From: Amoeboradix gromovi
Lineage: Eukaryota > Sanchytriomycota > Sanchytriomycetes > Sanchytriales > Sanchytriaceae
Assembly: GCA_018985225.1 (NCBI GenBank)
Contig: JADGIF010000098.1
Location: forward strand, 1 to 20,777
DNA: 20,777 nucleotides
Direction: 5' to 3'
Each line of letters opens with the position of its first letter. The stretch's first letter is position 1. Both the position numbers and the translations under genes were made by a program. Shown in pieces: positions 8,505-15,901 of this stretch. The notes under the pieces were generated by a model, which worked only from the letters and a program-made list of their open reading frames with translations, was not told where the DNA came from and searched no databases.

Positions 8505-9420
8505 ATTATTAATTGATGTTCAATATTTACCTTGCTATAGTAACGAAGACACTCCAGAGTCTACAAGAAATGCTTTATTATGTCAGTCTATGACTGCTTT
8601 AAAAAAACAAGAAAAATGGAGAGACTGGAAAAGCTTTTAAAATGAAATTCAAGAGTAACAAAGATGGCGATTGTATAGAAACCAATAAGTGTGATTTTAC
8701 TAGAAAAGTATTATTCCCAAGAAAGAAATTTGGAAGACTAAAAGGTGTAGAAGATTGGACAAACAATGTTGTAAATGGAGCAATTAAAATATCTCGAAAT
8801 ATATTGAATTAGTTCTTTGTTCATATACTTTGTGAATATCATCCTGAAGAACCAAGGATTGTTGGAAAAGTAGTTGCATTGGATCCAGGTGTGAGAAAGT
8901 TTCTTAGCGACAAAGATGGTAGGTTATTTTTGGAGTTTTTTTCATATGAATTTGACCATATTAAGAAATGTTTGTATGCAATAGATGAGCTTCAATCAAA
9001 AATAGATAAACAAAAGAAAAAGAAGAAAAAGAGAGGATACAGAAAGCATTTCATGGATTTTTTAAACGAGTCAAAAATCAGAGAAGCTTTCGTAAATAGA
9101 TTTGTGATTATTTTGCAAAAACATACGATTTGATTCATCTATCACCATTTAGCAATAGTCAGATGTTGACTGGTTTATCAAGTAAATTAGCAAGAAACAT
9201 GGCTACAATGTCTCATTATTCATATAAAGAGAGATTAAAGTTAAAATGTAAAGAAAGAGGAAAAACATGGTTGAATATAACGAAGCATTCACTAGTCAAC
9301 ATGTACAAGGTGTAGCACTCTGAAGAAAACCAATTTGGAGAATACACTTGTTCAGATTGTCATTTTGAAGATGGATAGAGATCATATGGTAGCCAGGAAT
9401 ACATATTTCAAATATATACA
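8505..9420 (+). pseudogene. Decayed Fanzor (eukaryotic TnpB-like) nuclease, relic 2
   Basis: Across three frames this region reproduces most of a Fanzor protein in order. It has TPESTRNALLCQSMTALKK then KMKFKSNKDG (8550-8670); the RuvC-I motif ALDPGVRKFLSD (catalytic Asp codon at 8882); a Lys-rich helix; TYDLIHLSPF then MSHYSYKERLKLKCKERGK (9125-9265); NEAFTSQ (9282-9299); a first zinc knuckle CTRC (9302-9313); a second knuckle YTCSDCHFE (9343-9366); and the RuvC-III motif MDRDHMVARN (Asp codon at 9380). At least four frameshifts and several stops separate these blocks, so it cannot make a nuclease. The N-terminal third is missing. Relic 3 at 15600 is a related copy by nucleotide similarity. 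No guide-RNA scaffold could be identified. Confidence 0.8.
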
Positions 9421-9424
9421 TCCT

Positions 9425-9529
9425 TATTCAATCCCACCTCAGGGAAGTGGTCGCTCACGCTCCCACTGTAAGGAAGAAATTAACCTCTCTATGGAAATTC
9501 TCGATTTTATAGGAAACCAGGTGTTTTAA
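9425..9529 (+). other. Possible transposon-derived fragment with imperfect hairpin
   Basis: The open frame that ends relic 2 continues as PPQGSGRSRSHCKEEINLSM, which loosely resembles the G-R-G-R-x-x-x-x-E-E start of SANT/Myb-like domains in eukaryotic transposable elements. The underlying DNA (9448-9470) is an imperfect inverted repeat around AGTGGTCGC ... CTCCCACT. Both signals are weak; they may mark a second element fragment or the end of the Fanzor element. Confidence 0.2.
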
Positions 9530-9695
9530 TGAGTGTCCCAAACGAAGTATTTTTTAATATTAAAACAAATTAAAATTCAGCCAGTTTTATTCAAATTTGA
9601 TCTCTTGCATTCTGCGTCATATACACACAAAGCTACTAATTTAACATTTCTTTAATCTTTACCAATATCTTTCCATTCAAAAAAATGTTTTCCTG

Positions 9696-9905
9696 TCACT
9701 TTCCAATTATTAAAAATGACTTTGCTCTTGATTTATGGTTATTAGAATCTTGATCAACTAAACGAATTAATTCTATACTAATACTTAAAAATTGATCAAG
9801 TTCCGTTCCAACATTTAATACTTGGAATCTACTATTATAGATATCTAATAAATCTTGAAAATGAATTTGTTCTAAGTAAAACTCCTTATAATCATATTTG
9901 CTCAT
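9696..9905 (-). CDS. Possible small protein, unrecognised
   Basis: A 69-residue frame with an ATG start, acidic N-terminus (MSKYDYKEFYLEQ) and a predicted mainly helical body. A subunit of a helical complex is conceivable but no family was recognised. Unlike nearly all other genes here it lacks an AATAAA/AGTAAA near its stop, which lowers confidence. It sits in repeat-rich DNA and may be accidental. Confidence 0.25.
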   Translation of the reverse strand: MSKYDYKEFYLEQIHFQDLLDIYNSRFQVLNVGTELDQFLSISIELIRLVDQDSNNHKSRAKSFLIIGK

Positions 9906-10048
9906 TATTCGTATTATCTATAATTACAAATTTTGTTGCATATCATGTCAAGTAAAATAAGGCAATTGGACTAATATTGTATAAAATTTTGAACAAATAA
10001 ATCAAGTCCAAAAAAGAAAAATGATTGCTCAACTCATTAAACATCCTT

Positions 10049-10246
10049 TAGTCTATTTTTACAGAGTATTTTTCAGAAAAAACTTCAATTGGTTATGTCT
10101 TCACCCACTTTTTGCTCCTAGTGCTATCACTAGTTTTTACAGAGCATGTCCAAAATATTGAGACAGTGTTGAATTATATCATAGACTAGTCTTAAGTTCG
10201 TATCTACTACATAGTCGGGTTTTCGCATCTGGTGTCTCATTTTGTG
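10049..10246 (+). repeat. Cluster of three transposon-end-like motifs (copies B, C, D)
   Basis: Three variants occur within 200 nt: TAGTCTATTTTTACAGAGTA at 10049, CTAGTTTTTACAGAGCATGT (continuing into CCAAAATATTGAGACAGTG) at 10130, and TAGTCGGGTTTTCGCATCTG (continuing into GTGTCTCAT) at 10212. Together with copies at 100, 11932 and 12086 they suggest a consensus near TAGTCTAGTTTTTACAGAGC followed by ATGTCCCA. The form resembles Tc1/mariner-type termini. Copies are all in the same orientation, so they look like solo or truncated ends rather than an intact element. Confidence 0.4.
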
Positions 10247-10362
10247 TATTACGTGTCACTTAGCCTACTAAAAATATAAATAATATCTTAAAACCAAATT
10301 ACTTGTAGCTAATCATTTTGATTATTTAATAATAAACCTTTTTAAGTGGTAATTACTGATAC

Positions 10363-11223
10363 ATGTCACGAACAGAAACGATCACGAAAGAAAAAGAAGA
10401 ATTAGCTAATAGTAAATCTCGTGAAGGAAACCAAAATAACATTAGGGATATCAGCATAACGGAATTGTGTTTTTACCTTGATAGATACGATCCCACAATA
10501 GATGGGTGGAAAGAGTATTACTCACTTTCAAGCCATTCAGAATCGTACTATGATACACTCAGTTGGGATTTTGCAAGAGAAGGAACTTGGTTCAAAAGCA
10601 ATGGCTCTTCTCTATATAAAAAGGAAATGTCGAGTCATAAAAATGGCTCTTATACAAAGACTATAATCAAAGATGAAGTTACAATTTCTGGGTTAGTAGA
10701 ACATCAATATTTGATTCGAGAAAGATGGTATCATCACACCAGTTACCCAAAAATACAGTTGCGTGAAATTGAGGCTGAATACCCAGATGGCGATCTGTAT
10801 CATTACTTCGCGTTGAGGGGTACTGATCAAGAAATTCCACAAGATTTACAAGACAAATACAGTAAAGACAATTGTTATCCTTGTAGGCCAAAAATTATGG
10901 AGTATCTTTATCGATACTATCAAACTGATTACAATAAGATTGCATATCAACCTAAGAAAGAATATTTTTCGTCGCCATCTGTACTATTTTGTGACCAAGA
11001 TGACTATGGGATATATGGTACAAGACATCCTAAGTCGTCATTTGGCAAAGAAAAGCCAACTGAATTGCAAAGTTATATCATTTCGTTTCGATTTCGAGGG
11101 CTATTTCCTACTCAATTTACAGATCCTCGTAATCGCAAAGGGATTTTACAAAAGGATTTGGAAAGAAAGTTACAAGAAGAAGTCAAAAAATATGAAAATG
11201 ATTTGTTAACCACGTTCGACTAG
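10363..11223 (+). CDS. Orphan 286-residue protein, possible CYTH-like fold
   Basis: I do not recognise the family with confidence. The protein is hydrophilic, rich in Tyr, Asp, Glu and Lys, with no signal peptide or membrane segment. Residues about 62-88 read SYYDTLSWDFAREGTWFKSN, then a KKEM strand. This recalls the [YF]YDT ... L ... W strands of CYTH/triphosphate-tunnel proteins such as thiamine triphosphatase, but the N-terminal E-x-E-x-K motif of that family is absent. A coiled, basic/acidic C-terminal helix follows (about 262-282). It has an ATG start, and AATAAA lies 2 nt after the TAG stop, as in neighbouring real genes, so it is likely expressed. It converges with the gene at 11241 (17 nt). 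Confidence 0.6.
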   Translation: MSRTETITKEKEELANSKSREGNQNNIRDISITELCFYLDRYDPTIDGWKEYYSLSSHSESYYDTLSWDFAREGTWFKSNGSSLYKKEMSSHKNGSYTKTIIKDEVTISGLVEHQYLIRERWYHHTSYPKIQLREIEAEYPDGDLYHYFALRGTDQEIPQDLQDKYSKDNCYPCRPKIMEYLYRYYQTDYNKIAYQPKKEYFSSPSVLFCDQDDYGIYGTRHPKSSFGKEKPTELQSYIISFRFRGLFPTQFTDPRNRKGILQKDLERKLQEEVKKYENDLLTTFD

Positions 11224-11240
11224 CTAATAAACTTTTAAGT

Positions 11241-11711
11241 TCAACTTATTCTTGTAAGCCATGGTTTAATGTCGTTCATAATACGATTGTACAATTCCGA
11301 TTCGTTTAAACGTTTCAAATGTGTGTTTTGAGATGCAAAGTGATCTAAATCATTTTTGCTCATCGCGCATATATACATAAGCTGCTTATTGTTGTTATAA
11401 AGCGCACAAACCGGATTACACTTATTGTTTATGTTATCTGGTGTCAACACAATTAAATAATCAACCGAAAGTGTAGCTTCTTTAAGAGGGTAACATGAAT
11501 TAGCGTTCAGAGTTTTAATTAATCGACCGTGTAATCCTTGTGGTCTAACCTTGGAATACTCTTCCATCTGACGTATTAACTCAGCTGTTAAAACGCTTCT
11601 TGTTAGTTTGCATTTAACTCTTAGTGGTAGCTTTGGTATGAGGGCAGATGTGTCCACAATCACTAGATTGATCAAAGCAATTTTACTAGTCTGGATTTGA
11701 ATGCATGCCAT
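11241..11711 (-). CDS. Hypothetical protein with weak PIN-domain-like N-terminus
   Basis: A 156-residue protein starting MACIQIQTSK. Residues about 16-50 read NLVIVDTSALIPKLPLRVK followed by TRSVLTAELIRQM, resembling the first strand (acidic Asp20) and second acidic position (Glu44) of PIN nucleases, most like the NOB1 N-terminus. ATLSVDYLIVLT further on could correspond to the third strand, but the D-x-D signature and the zinc ribbon of NOB1 are not seen, so this would be a short or divergent relative. An alternative 24-nt in-frame intron near the start can be imagined but lacks a CTAAY branch motif and is not proposed. Function unknown. Confidence 0.55.
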   Translation of the reverse strand: MACIQIQTSKIALINLVIVDTSALIPKLPLRVKCKLTRSVLTAELIRQMEEYSKVRPQGLHGRLIKTLNANSCYPLKEATLSVDYLIVLTPDNINNKCNPVCALYNNNKQLMYICAMSKNDLDHFASQNTHLKRLNESELYNRIMNDIKPWLTRIS

Positions 11712-12345
11712 TTTAGCATCTGTGGACTGGCTTACCTAGTCGAAGCTAGGTAAAGAGGCATATGGGACCTGATCTGACAAAATGTCCATAATTCATGTTT
11801 TCTACTAGTTGAGATAAAAAGCTTGAAAATTTTTACCTCCGAAAATGTGTATGCCAAAATAGCACTATCTCCTGATTGAATCAAGTAAACTTCTTACAGG
11901 TCAAGACTTGATTGGTCGAAACATGAACTCCCAGTCTAGTTTTTATAGAGCAACAGTAATATTTTATTTAAAATCATAATTGTAAAATCAGTAGTTGTCC
12001 TGCAACTCTAAAATAGAGACTGAATGAAAGAATAGGAGAATAGCTGTACAGTATATTTATTTTTGAAATTGCAATACGAACTGTGTAGTCTAGTTATTGC
12101 AAAGCATGTCCCATATACTTATTGCTTTTACAAAAGAACCTTTACAAAGATATTGCAATGATGAAATTGAATATAGAGATATCAACACTAGTTTTATCGA
12201 TTTCCCGTTATCGTATCTCATAATGTGATAAAATATTGGCAGAAGATCTTAGAATCTCTTGATCTAGTCGAGTGACCAACACGTGATATCTCAACAACTA
12301 TTTGCGGATGCTAGACTTTGTCCTAGATCTTTTGAAACCCCTTGA
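11712..12345. other. Divergent spacer with transposon-end-like motifs
   Basis: This 634-nt region lies between divergent starts. It contains two TAGTCTAG-type copies (11932 and 12086) and a partial CACTAGTTTTATCGATTTCC at 12186. A CTAGACTTTG at 12311 is the only candidate opposite-orientation end. No coding or RNA gene recognised. Confidence 0.5.
11932..12118 (+). repeat. Two transposon-end-like motifs (copies E, F)
   Basis: Copy E begins CAGTCTAGTTTTTATAGAGC (11932) and copy F begins TAGTCTAGTTATTGCAAAGC (12086), continuing into ATGTCCCATATA. They share 10 to 14 leading bases with copy A at 100 and the CAGAGC/AAAGC-ATGTCC core with copy C at 10130. They are 154 nt apart in the same orientation. 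Confidence 0.4.
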
Positions 12346-12924
12346 ATGTCTGCTCAAGTGGAACAAAATCTAAAGTTATCCAAGTTGCTTATAGAGAATT
12401 ACATGGAAGCCGTAATAGAAACAGCAGACTCATTTCAAAACAAAAATAGAGATACATCGCAACTCAGAAACTCAATGGTAACATTAGCCAAAGCTAATGA
12501 TCGTTTGGAGATCATTAGAAATGCAATAATACCAGCTAGAGCGCAAACATTAGAGCAATACCAGCAGATGGTTAGTTTGGTTCCACCAAGTGCTAGTCAT
12601 CCCAAAGTAAACGAATTGAATAGATTATTAAATGTTGAAAACGGGCACGACGATGATGAAATATTGTTTTCGCAATCAGAATTTTGTCTGATATGTTCAT
12701 TAACAAAGAAACAATTCTTATATCCCGTCAAAGCTACCTGTGGTCATAATTTTGAAAAATCCGCTATTTTACATCTGATAAAACAAAGTGATCGTTGTAT
12801 ATGTCCATTTGTAGGATGCGGGACTGTTTTGACACCTGAGAGCATTCAAGATGATCACGTTATGATGAGAAGGCTTGAAAGACGCAACTTAACTCAAGGG
12901 ACGCTGGCAGATGTGGAAATTTAA
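12346..12924 (+). CDS. NSE2: NSE2/MMS21 SUMO E3 ligase of the SMC5-SMC6 complex
   Basis: A 192-residue protein with the NSE2 layout: a helical N-terminal half (about 1-75) that in the family docks on the SMC5 coiled coil, and a C-terminal SP-RING (about 110-175). Visible zinc-ligand residues include C132, H134, C153 and C158 in ATCGHNF and CICPFVGC. The upstream CLIC (C114, C117) and TKKQFLYPVK match the family's C-P-[IL]-T-x-x-x-[FM]-x-x-P-V-K stretch. Its role is SUMO transfer during recombination and repair in the nucleus (family knowledge). AATAAA overlaps the stop (12923-12928). It converges with the uL5m gene, 9 nt between stops. Confidence 0.92.
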   Translation: MSAQVEQNLKLSKLLIENYMEAVIETADSFQNKNRDTSQLRNSMVTLAKANDRLEIIRNAIIPARAQTLEQYQQMVSLVPPSASHPKVNELNRLLNVENGHDDDEILFSQSEFCLICSLTKKQFLYPVKATCGHNFEKSAILHLIKQSDRCICPFVGCGTVLTPESIQDDHVMMRRLERRNLTQGTLADVEI

Positions 12925-12933
12925 TAAAACAAT

Positions 12934-13797
12934 TTACTTCTTTTTGACATCTCTCTTTCCGTATTTCTTGGTTTTTGTGCCCTCCTGCATGTTCAGTTTG
13001 AGTTTTTGCTTTTCTTTCACACCCTGTTCATCGATAAATGGAAGACCAAGTGAACTAAGCAGACATCGAACTTGCCAGTCTGTTACGGCGTTGCTTTTAA
13101 ATAGTATTTGAAAAGGAAAGAACTTCTGTCCATTTATACTAGGAATCTGGTCATAGGCTAGTTCTAATTCGGGGAACATTCCAACCACATTGTCTGGCAA
13201 TTTTAATTCAAAGTCACCTTGATGATTTCCCCCTTTATTAAAGCCATAAAAGTTTTTCCACTTTGGTATGACTAGTGCTGTTAGTTTGTCCATGAAATCA
13301 TACATAAATGGGCCAGTTAAAGTAGTTTTCACACCATGTGGCCTTCCAGCTAATTTACGATAAAGCATGCTAGCATTAGTAGGATATATAAATTTGGGCT
13401 GTATTCCAGATATTAGTAGTTGCTGTAGAAACACACTGGTCAGTTGGTCATCTAAAAGTGGAGTATTTGTACTCAAACTGTATTGCCAAGTAAGCGTAAT
13501 CTCATTTAACTCGGGCACATTCTTGTACGTCATATCCGGAAGAGCTGCAGGGACATGTCTGTACTTTGGAATGTGTACCTTTAGGTGATAATTTTTGTTT
13601 CTTTCATTTAAACCTTGCTTAATTGCAACTGGTGGATAATAATCAGGGGTCGATGGTTTGCGGTGTGTAAATGACAAATACATTAAATCAGATTTCAGAG
13701 TTTTAAAATAAAACGAACTTAATCTTGTGGGAAGGTGATGCAACATGGAGAGTTTTTTATGAATTGAGATATTTAAATTTTCAGTAACTCCACTCAT
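12934..13797 (-). CDS. MRPL7: Mitochondrial ribosomal protein uL5m (MRPL7-like)
   Basis: A 287-residue protein. Its C-terminal half matches the uL5 fold: residues about 156-240 read GVKTTLTGPFMYDFMDKL, then IPKWKNFYGFN and NVVGMFPELELAYDQIPSING, the equivalents of bacterial L5 IGVKVTLRG, LPRVRDFRG and IFPEIDYDKV. The extended N-terminus and long C-terminal tail (KQKLKLNMQEG, basic end) are typical of fungal MRPL7-type mitochondrial L5. It would bind the 5S-equivalent region of the mitochondrial large subunit. AGTAAA overlaps the stop (12933-12938). It is divergent from the WNK gene; the ATG at 13797 is the natural start. Confidence 0.9.
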   Translation of the reverse strand: MSGVTENLNISIHKKLSMLHHLPTRLSSFYFKTLKSDLMYLSFTHRKPSTPDYYPPVAIKQGLNERNKNYHLKVHIPKYRHVPAALPDMTYKNVPELNEITLTWQYSLSTNTPLLDDQLTSVFLQQLLISGIQPKFIYPTNASMLYRKLAGRPHGVKTTLTGPFMYDFMDKLTALVIPKWKNFYGFNKGGNHQGDFELKLPDNVVGMFPELELAYDQIPSINGQKFFPFQILFKSNAVTDWQVRCLLSSLGLPFIDEQGVKEKQKLKLNMQEGTKTKKYGKRDVKKK

Positions 13798-13908
13798 GAA
13801 TCAAATTTTTATTTCTCGCTATATGTGCAAATACACGATTTCGACAACTTCAAAACTGAAATTGATCGGAGATGGGATCCATTTTCCAAACAACATTTTT
13901 CTTTGTTT

Positions 13909-14946
13909 ATGCAGTTGTCTCCTAATCATCAGTACCTTAAACTGACAACTCTACTCGGTAAGGGTGCCTACAAAATGGTTTACAAGGCTATTCACCGCCC
14001 TTTAGGTACCTTAGTTGCCTGGAATAGTACTACTCAGTTCAGCACACAATTGTTTTTCCAGGAAATACAGCTGCTAAGTCAAATTCAACATCCAAACATC
14101 ATTCAGCTGTATGACTACTTTAAAGTCAGCGACGAATTCGTTTTTATAACAGAACTGATGGACTGCACTTTGAAAGAATATTTAAATATTTTATATGATG
14201 GCCAGCATTTTGTAGATACCCATTTAAAAGAAGACCCCTACCAAGTACAATCTAACATGCTCATGTACAAGTCATGGTGTCGTCAAATTCTTAAAGGTTT
14301 ACACTACATGCATGAAAAACAAATGATTCACCGAGACATTAAGTGTGACAATATATTCATCATTCCGAGTCAAAACCATCTTAAGATTGGTGATTTAGGT
14401 ACGGCTAAGTTGAAGCAAGGTACTAAGCATACAATTATTGGTACCCCGGAGTTCATGGCTCCTGAAATGTACGAAGAAGACTATTCGGAGTTAGTGGATA
14501 TATATGCTTTCGGGATGACTGTGATTGAGATGCTAACTAATGAGTATCCATATCATGAATGTACAAATGCAGCTCAGATATTTAAAAAGGTTAGCATGGA
14601 GGAGCATCCATTGAGTTTAAAAAAGATAAAAGATGCCAAAATGATTGATTTGATATTTAAGTGCATATGTAAAACGGATAAGAGATGGAATGCTCAACAA
14701 TTAATGCAAGATGAATTGTTGCTGGAGGAACCCATGGTCACTATGACCGAGGTAGAGTTGAATATGCTGCAGTTTCATGTGTTATTTACAGACAGTGAGT
14801 TAAGTGTAAAATTTCCATTTAATGCTCTAGAAGATACAGCAGAAGACGTGGTCCGGGAAATGATTGAAGAAGATGTATTGCCGAAGTCCTATGAACAATT
14901 AATTACGAACGAAATGCACAGATTAATTAGAGATTACAATAAATGA
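13909..14946 (+). CDS. WNK: WNK-family Ser/Thr protein kinase
   Basis: A 345-residue kinase. Diagnostic WNK features: the catalytic Lys is in the glycine-rich loop (GKGAYKMVYKA, K22), while the usual strand-3 Lys is replaced by Asn in VAWN (N39). Other kinase motifs: HRDIKCDN (D143), DLG (D162) instead of DFG, and GTPEFMAPEMYEEDY. After the kinase domain, FPFNALEDTAEDVVREMI (about 302-319) matches the OSR1_C/PF2-like domain. The long C-terminal tail of animal WNKs is absent. The frame is open from 13825, but no ATG occurs in frame before 13909, so the kinase is taken to start at MQLSPNHQYLKL. The family controls cell volume and ion transport. AATAAA touches the TGA stop. Confidence 0.92.
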   Translation: MQLSPNHQYLKLTTLLGKGAYKMVYKAIHRPLGTLVAWNSTTQFSTQLFFQEIQLLSQIQHPNIIQLYDYFKVSDEFVFITELMDCTLKEYLNILYDGQHFVDTHLKEDPYQVQSNMLMYKSWCRQILKGLHYMHEKQMIHRDIKCDNIFIIPSQNHLKIGDLGTAKLKQGTKHTIIGTPEFMAPEMYEEDYSELVDIYAFGMTVIEMLTNEYPYHECTNAAQIFKKVSMEEHPLSLKKIKDAKMIDLIFKCICKTDKRWNAQQLMQDELLLEEPMVTMTEVELNMLQFHVLFTDSELSVKFPFNALEDTAEDVVREMIEEDVLPKSYEQLITNEMHRLIRDYNK

Positions 14947-14952
14947 TTTATT
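14938..14952. terminator. Palindromic bidirectional poly(A) signal
   Basis: CAATAAATGATTTATTG (14937-14953) is a near-perfect palindrome giving AATAAA on the plus strand (14938-14943) and on the minus strand (14947-14952). The WNK stop TGA (14944-14946) lies between them, and the ACBP stop (14948-14950) overlaps the minus signal. One element appears to end both convergent genes. Confidence 0.65.
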
Positions 14953-15196
14953 GTTTTAACTTTTCAACCAAAGCAATGTACTCTTGTTTAGCATCATCAG
15001 AGGATTTTCCTTTAACAGCATTCCAAGCATCCCACTTCGCCTTTCCAGTTAAATCGAACATACCAGGACGAGGTGTGTTGCAATCGCCAACAGTACCCTG
15101 CTTATACAATGCATACAGTTGCAGTAAATTCGAGTTATCCGGTTTTGCAGACAAATTCTTGGCGTCCTCAGCAGCTTTTGTGAAGGAATCTGACAT
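14948..15196 (-). CDS. ACB1: Acyl-CoA-binding protein
   Basis: An 82-residue protein, the usual size for a stand-alone ACBP. It starts MSDSFTKAAEDAKNL. The four-helix signature is visible: LLQLYALYKQGTVGDCNTPRPGMFDLTGKAKWDAWNAVKG contains the YxLYKQ, P-G-x-x-D and KAKWDAW motifs, including the Tyr and Lys that contact CoA phosphate in the family, and the terminus is YIALVEKLKQ. It carries long-chain acyl-CoA in the cytosol. The frame is open seven codons further upstream but the conserved start is at 15196. Its stop is separated from the WNK stop by one base. Confidence 0.96.
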   Translation of the reverse strand: MSDSFTKAAEDAKNLSAKPDNSNLLQLYALYKQGTVGDCNTPRPGMFDLTGKAKWDAWNAVKGKSSDDAKQEYIALVEKLKQ

Positions 15197-15599
15197 TGGT
15201 TTGAAAAAATACATCAATCAAGAATTTCCTAGGCAATCAAAACGAATTCAGTTTACTGTTTTAGACCAGCTGCTCTGCATTAAGTAGCTAATTCATTAAG
15301 CCGCAAGCTTCAATAGTACTAATGGTAGTAACAACAACTTGGAGAACAATTTTTTACGCTGGAAATGTAGAGGCACCGAACAATTAATTACAATTTTGCC
15401 TCGTTACTTGAGCCTCTCATTCAAGTCTTGACTCACGAGAAATATAGATTTTTCACAGAGAAATCACAATACCAGTTGTTCCGTAACGGTGGGCGCCAGG
15501 CTTCCATTACATTGAGGCGGATTGAATAGGGACGCATGTATTTCTAGTATATATTCATTTCCAACATATAATATCTGTTTTCTCCCAGATGGAAGCTTT
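15197..15599. other. Gene-free spacer upstream of ACBP
   Basis: About 400 nt that must contain the ACBP promoter. Some segments are less AT-rich (around 15482-15530, with GGTGGGCGCCAGG). No coding or known RNA element was recognised. Confidence 0.45.
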
Positions 15600-15790
15600 A
15601 CGCAGGCTCTCCAAATTGCTTTTCTTTAGAGCTCCACAACTTCTACACTTTTGACTAATAAGTATTTCTTTACATCCCACGTATGACATTTCTTTTCTTG
15701 AGACGATGTGTACATTTTAGGCCTCTTTCTGAATGTGTAATAGTGTATTCTATTACCCCGCCTCAAATTGATTTCTTTAAATTTGACATA
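15600..15790 (-). pseudogene. Decayed Fanzor fragment, relic 3
   Basis: On the minus strand, shifted frames read HSERGLKC (about 15730), then KEILISQKCRSCGALKKSNL. This corresponds to the YSYKERLKLKC, NEAFTSQ, CTRC and STLKKTNL blocks of relic 2. The CxxC codons are at 15645-15647 and 15636-15638. The DNA also aligns with relic 2 (9285-9345): both share TAGTCAA before the knuckle and CAATTTGGAGA after it, with about 70 percent identity by eye. The longest open piece (15626-15808, 60 codons) follows the wrong frame across the knuckle and is not a gene. Only the C-terminal part of the element remains. Confidence 0.6.
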
Positions 15791-15901
15791 TTCTGGCTCT
15801 GATGACAAGAAAAGAAAGAACGTTTTTATTCAAATAAAGGTTAGCAAACAAGGCGATTGAGCACATACAATAATGGTAAATATTTTACTCAATCAAAATC
15901 A

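Larger units (their letters stand above)
9530..10362. other. Accessory spacer with transposon-end-like motifs
   Basis: More than 800 nt without a confident gene. It includes a 69-codon minus-strand open frame (9696-9905, described separately) and three nearby copies of the TAGTCTAG-type motif (10049-10246). Base composition is strongly A/T. No RNA gene was recognised. Confidence 0.5.

Noticed and set aside
8119-8640. 173-codon ORF overlapping the TSR gene
   Set aside because: Its first two thirds are the shifted shadow of the TSR coding sequence; only its last part (from about 8510) has Fanzor-like content and is included in relic 2.
11668-11695. Possible 24-nt intron near the start of the PIN-like gene
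   Set aside because: It has GTAAAA and CTAG ends but no CTAAY before the end, its length is a multiple of three and the frame is open through it, so nothing requires splicing.
13367-13385. CTAGCATTAG-type string that looks like a minus-strand 3' splice site in the uL5m gene
   Set aside because: The uL5m frame is continuous and conserved through this point (YPTNASMLYRK), and the branch spacing is one base longer than in the real introns.
15626-15808. 60-codon minus-strand ORF considered as a small gene
   Set aside because: It covers Fanzor relic 3 in the wrong frame across the zinc knuckle and has no poly(A)-like signal by its stop.
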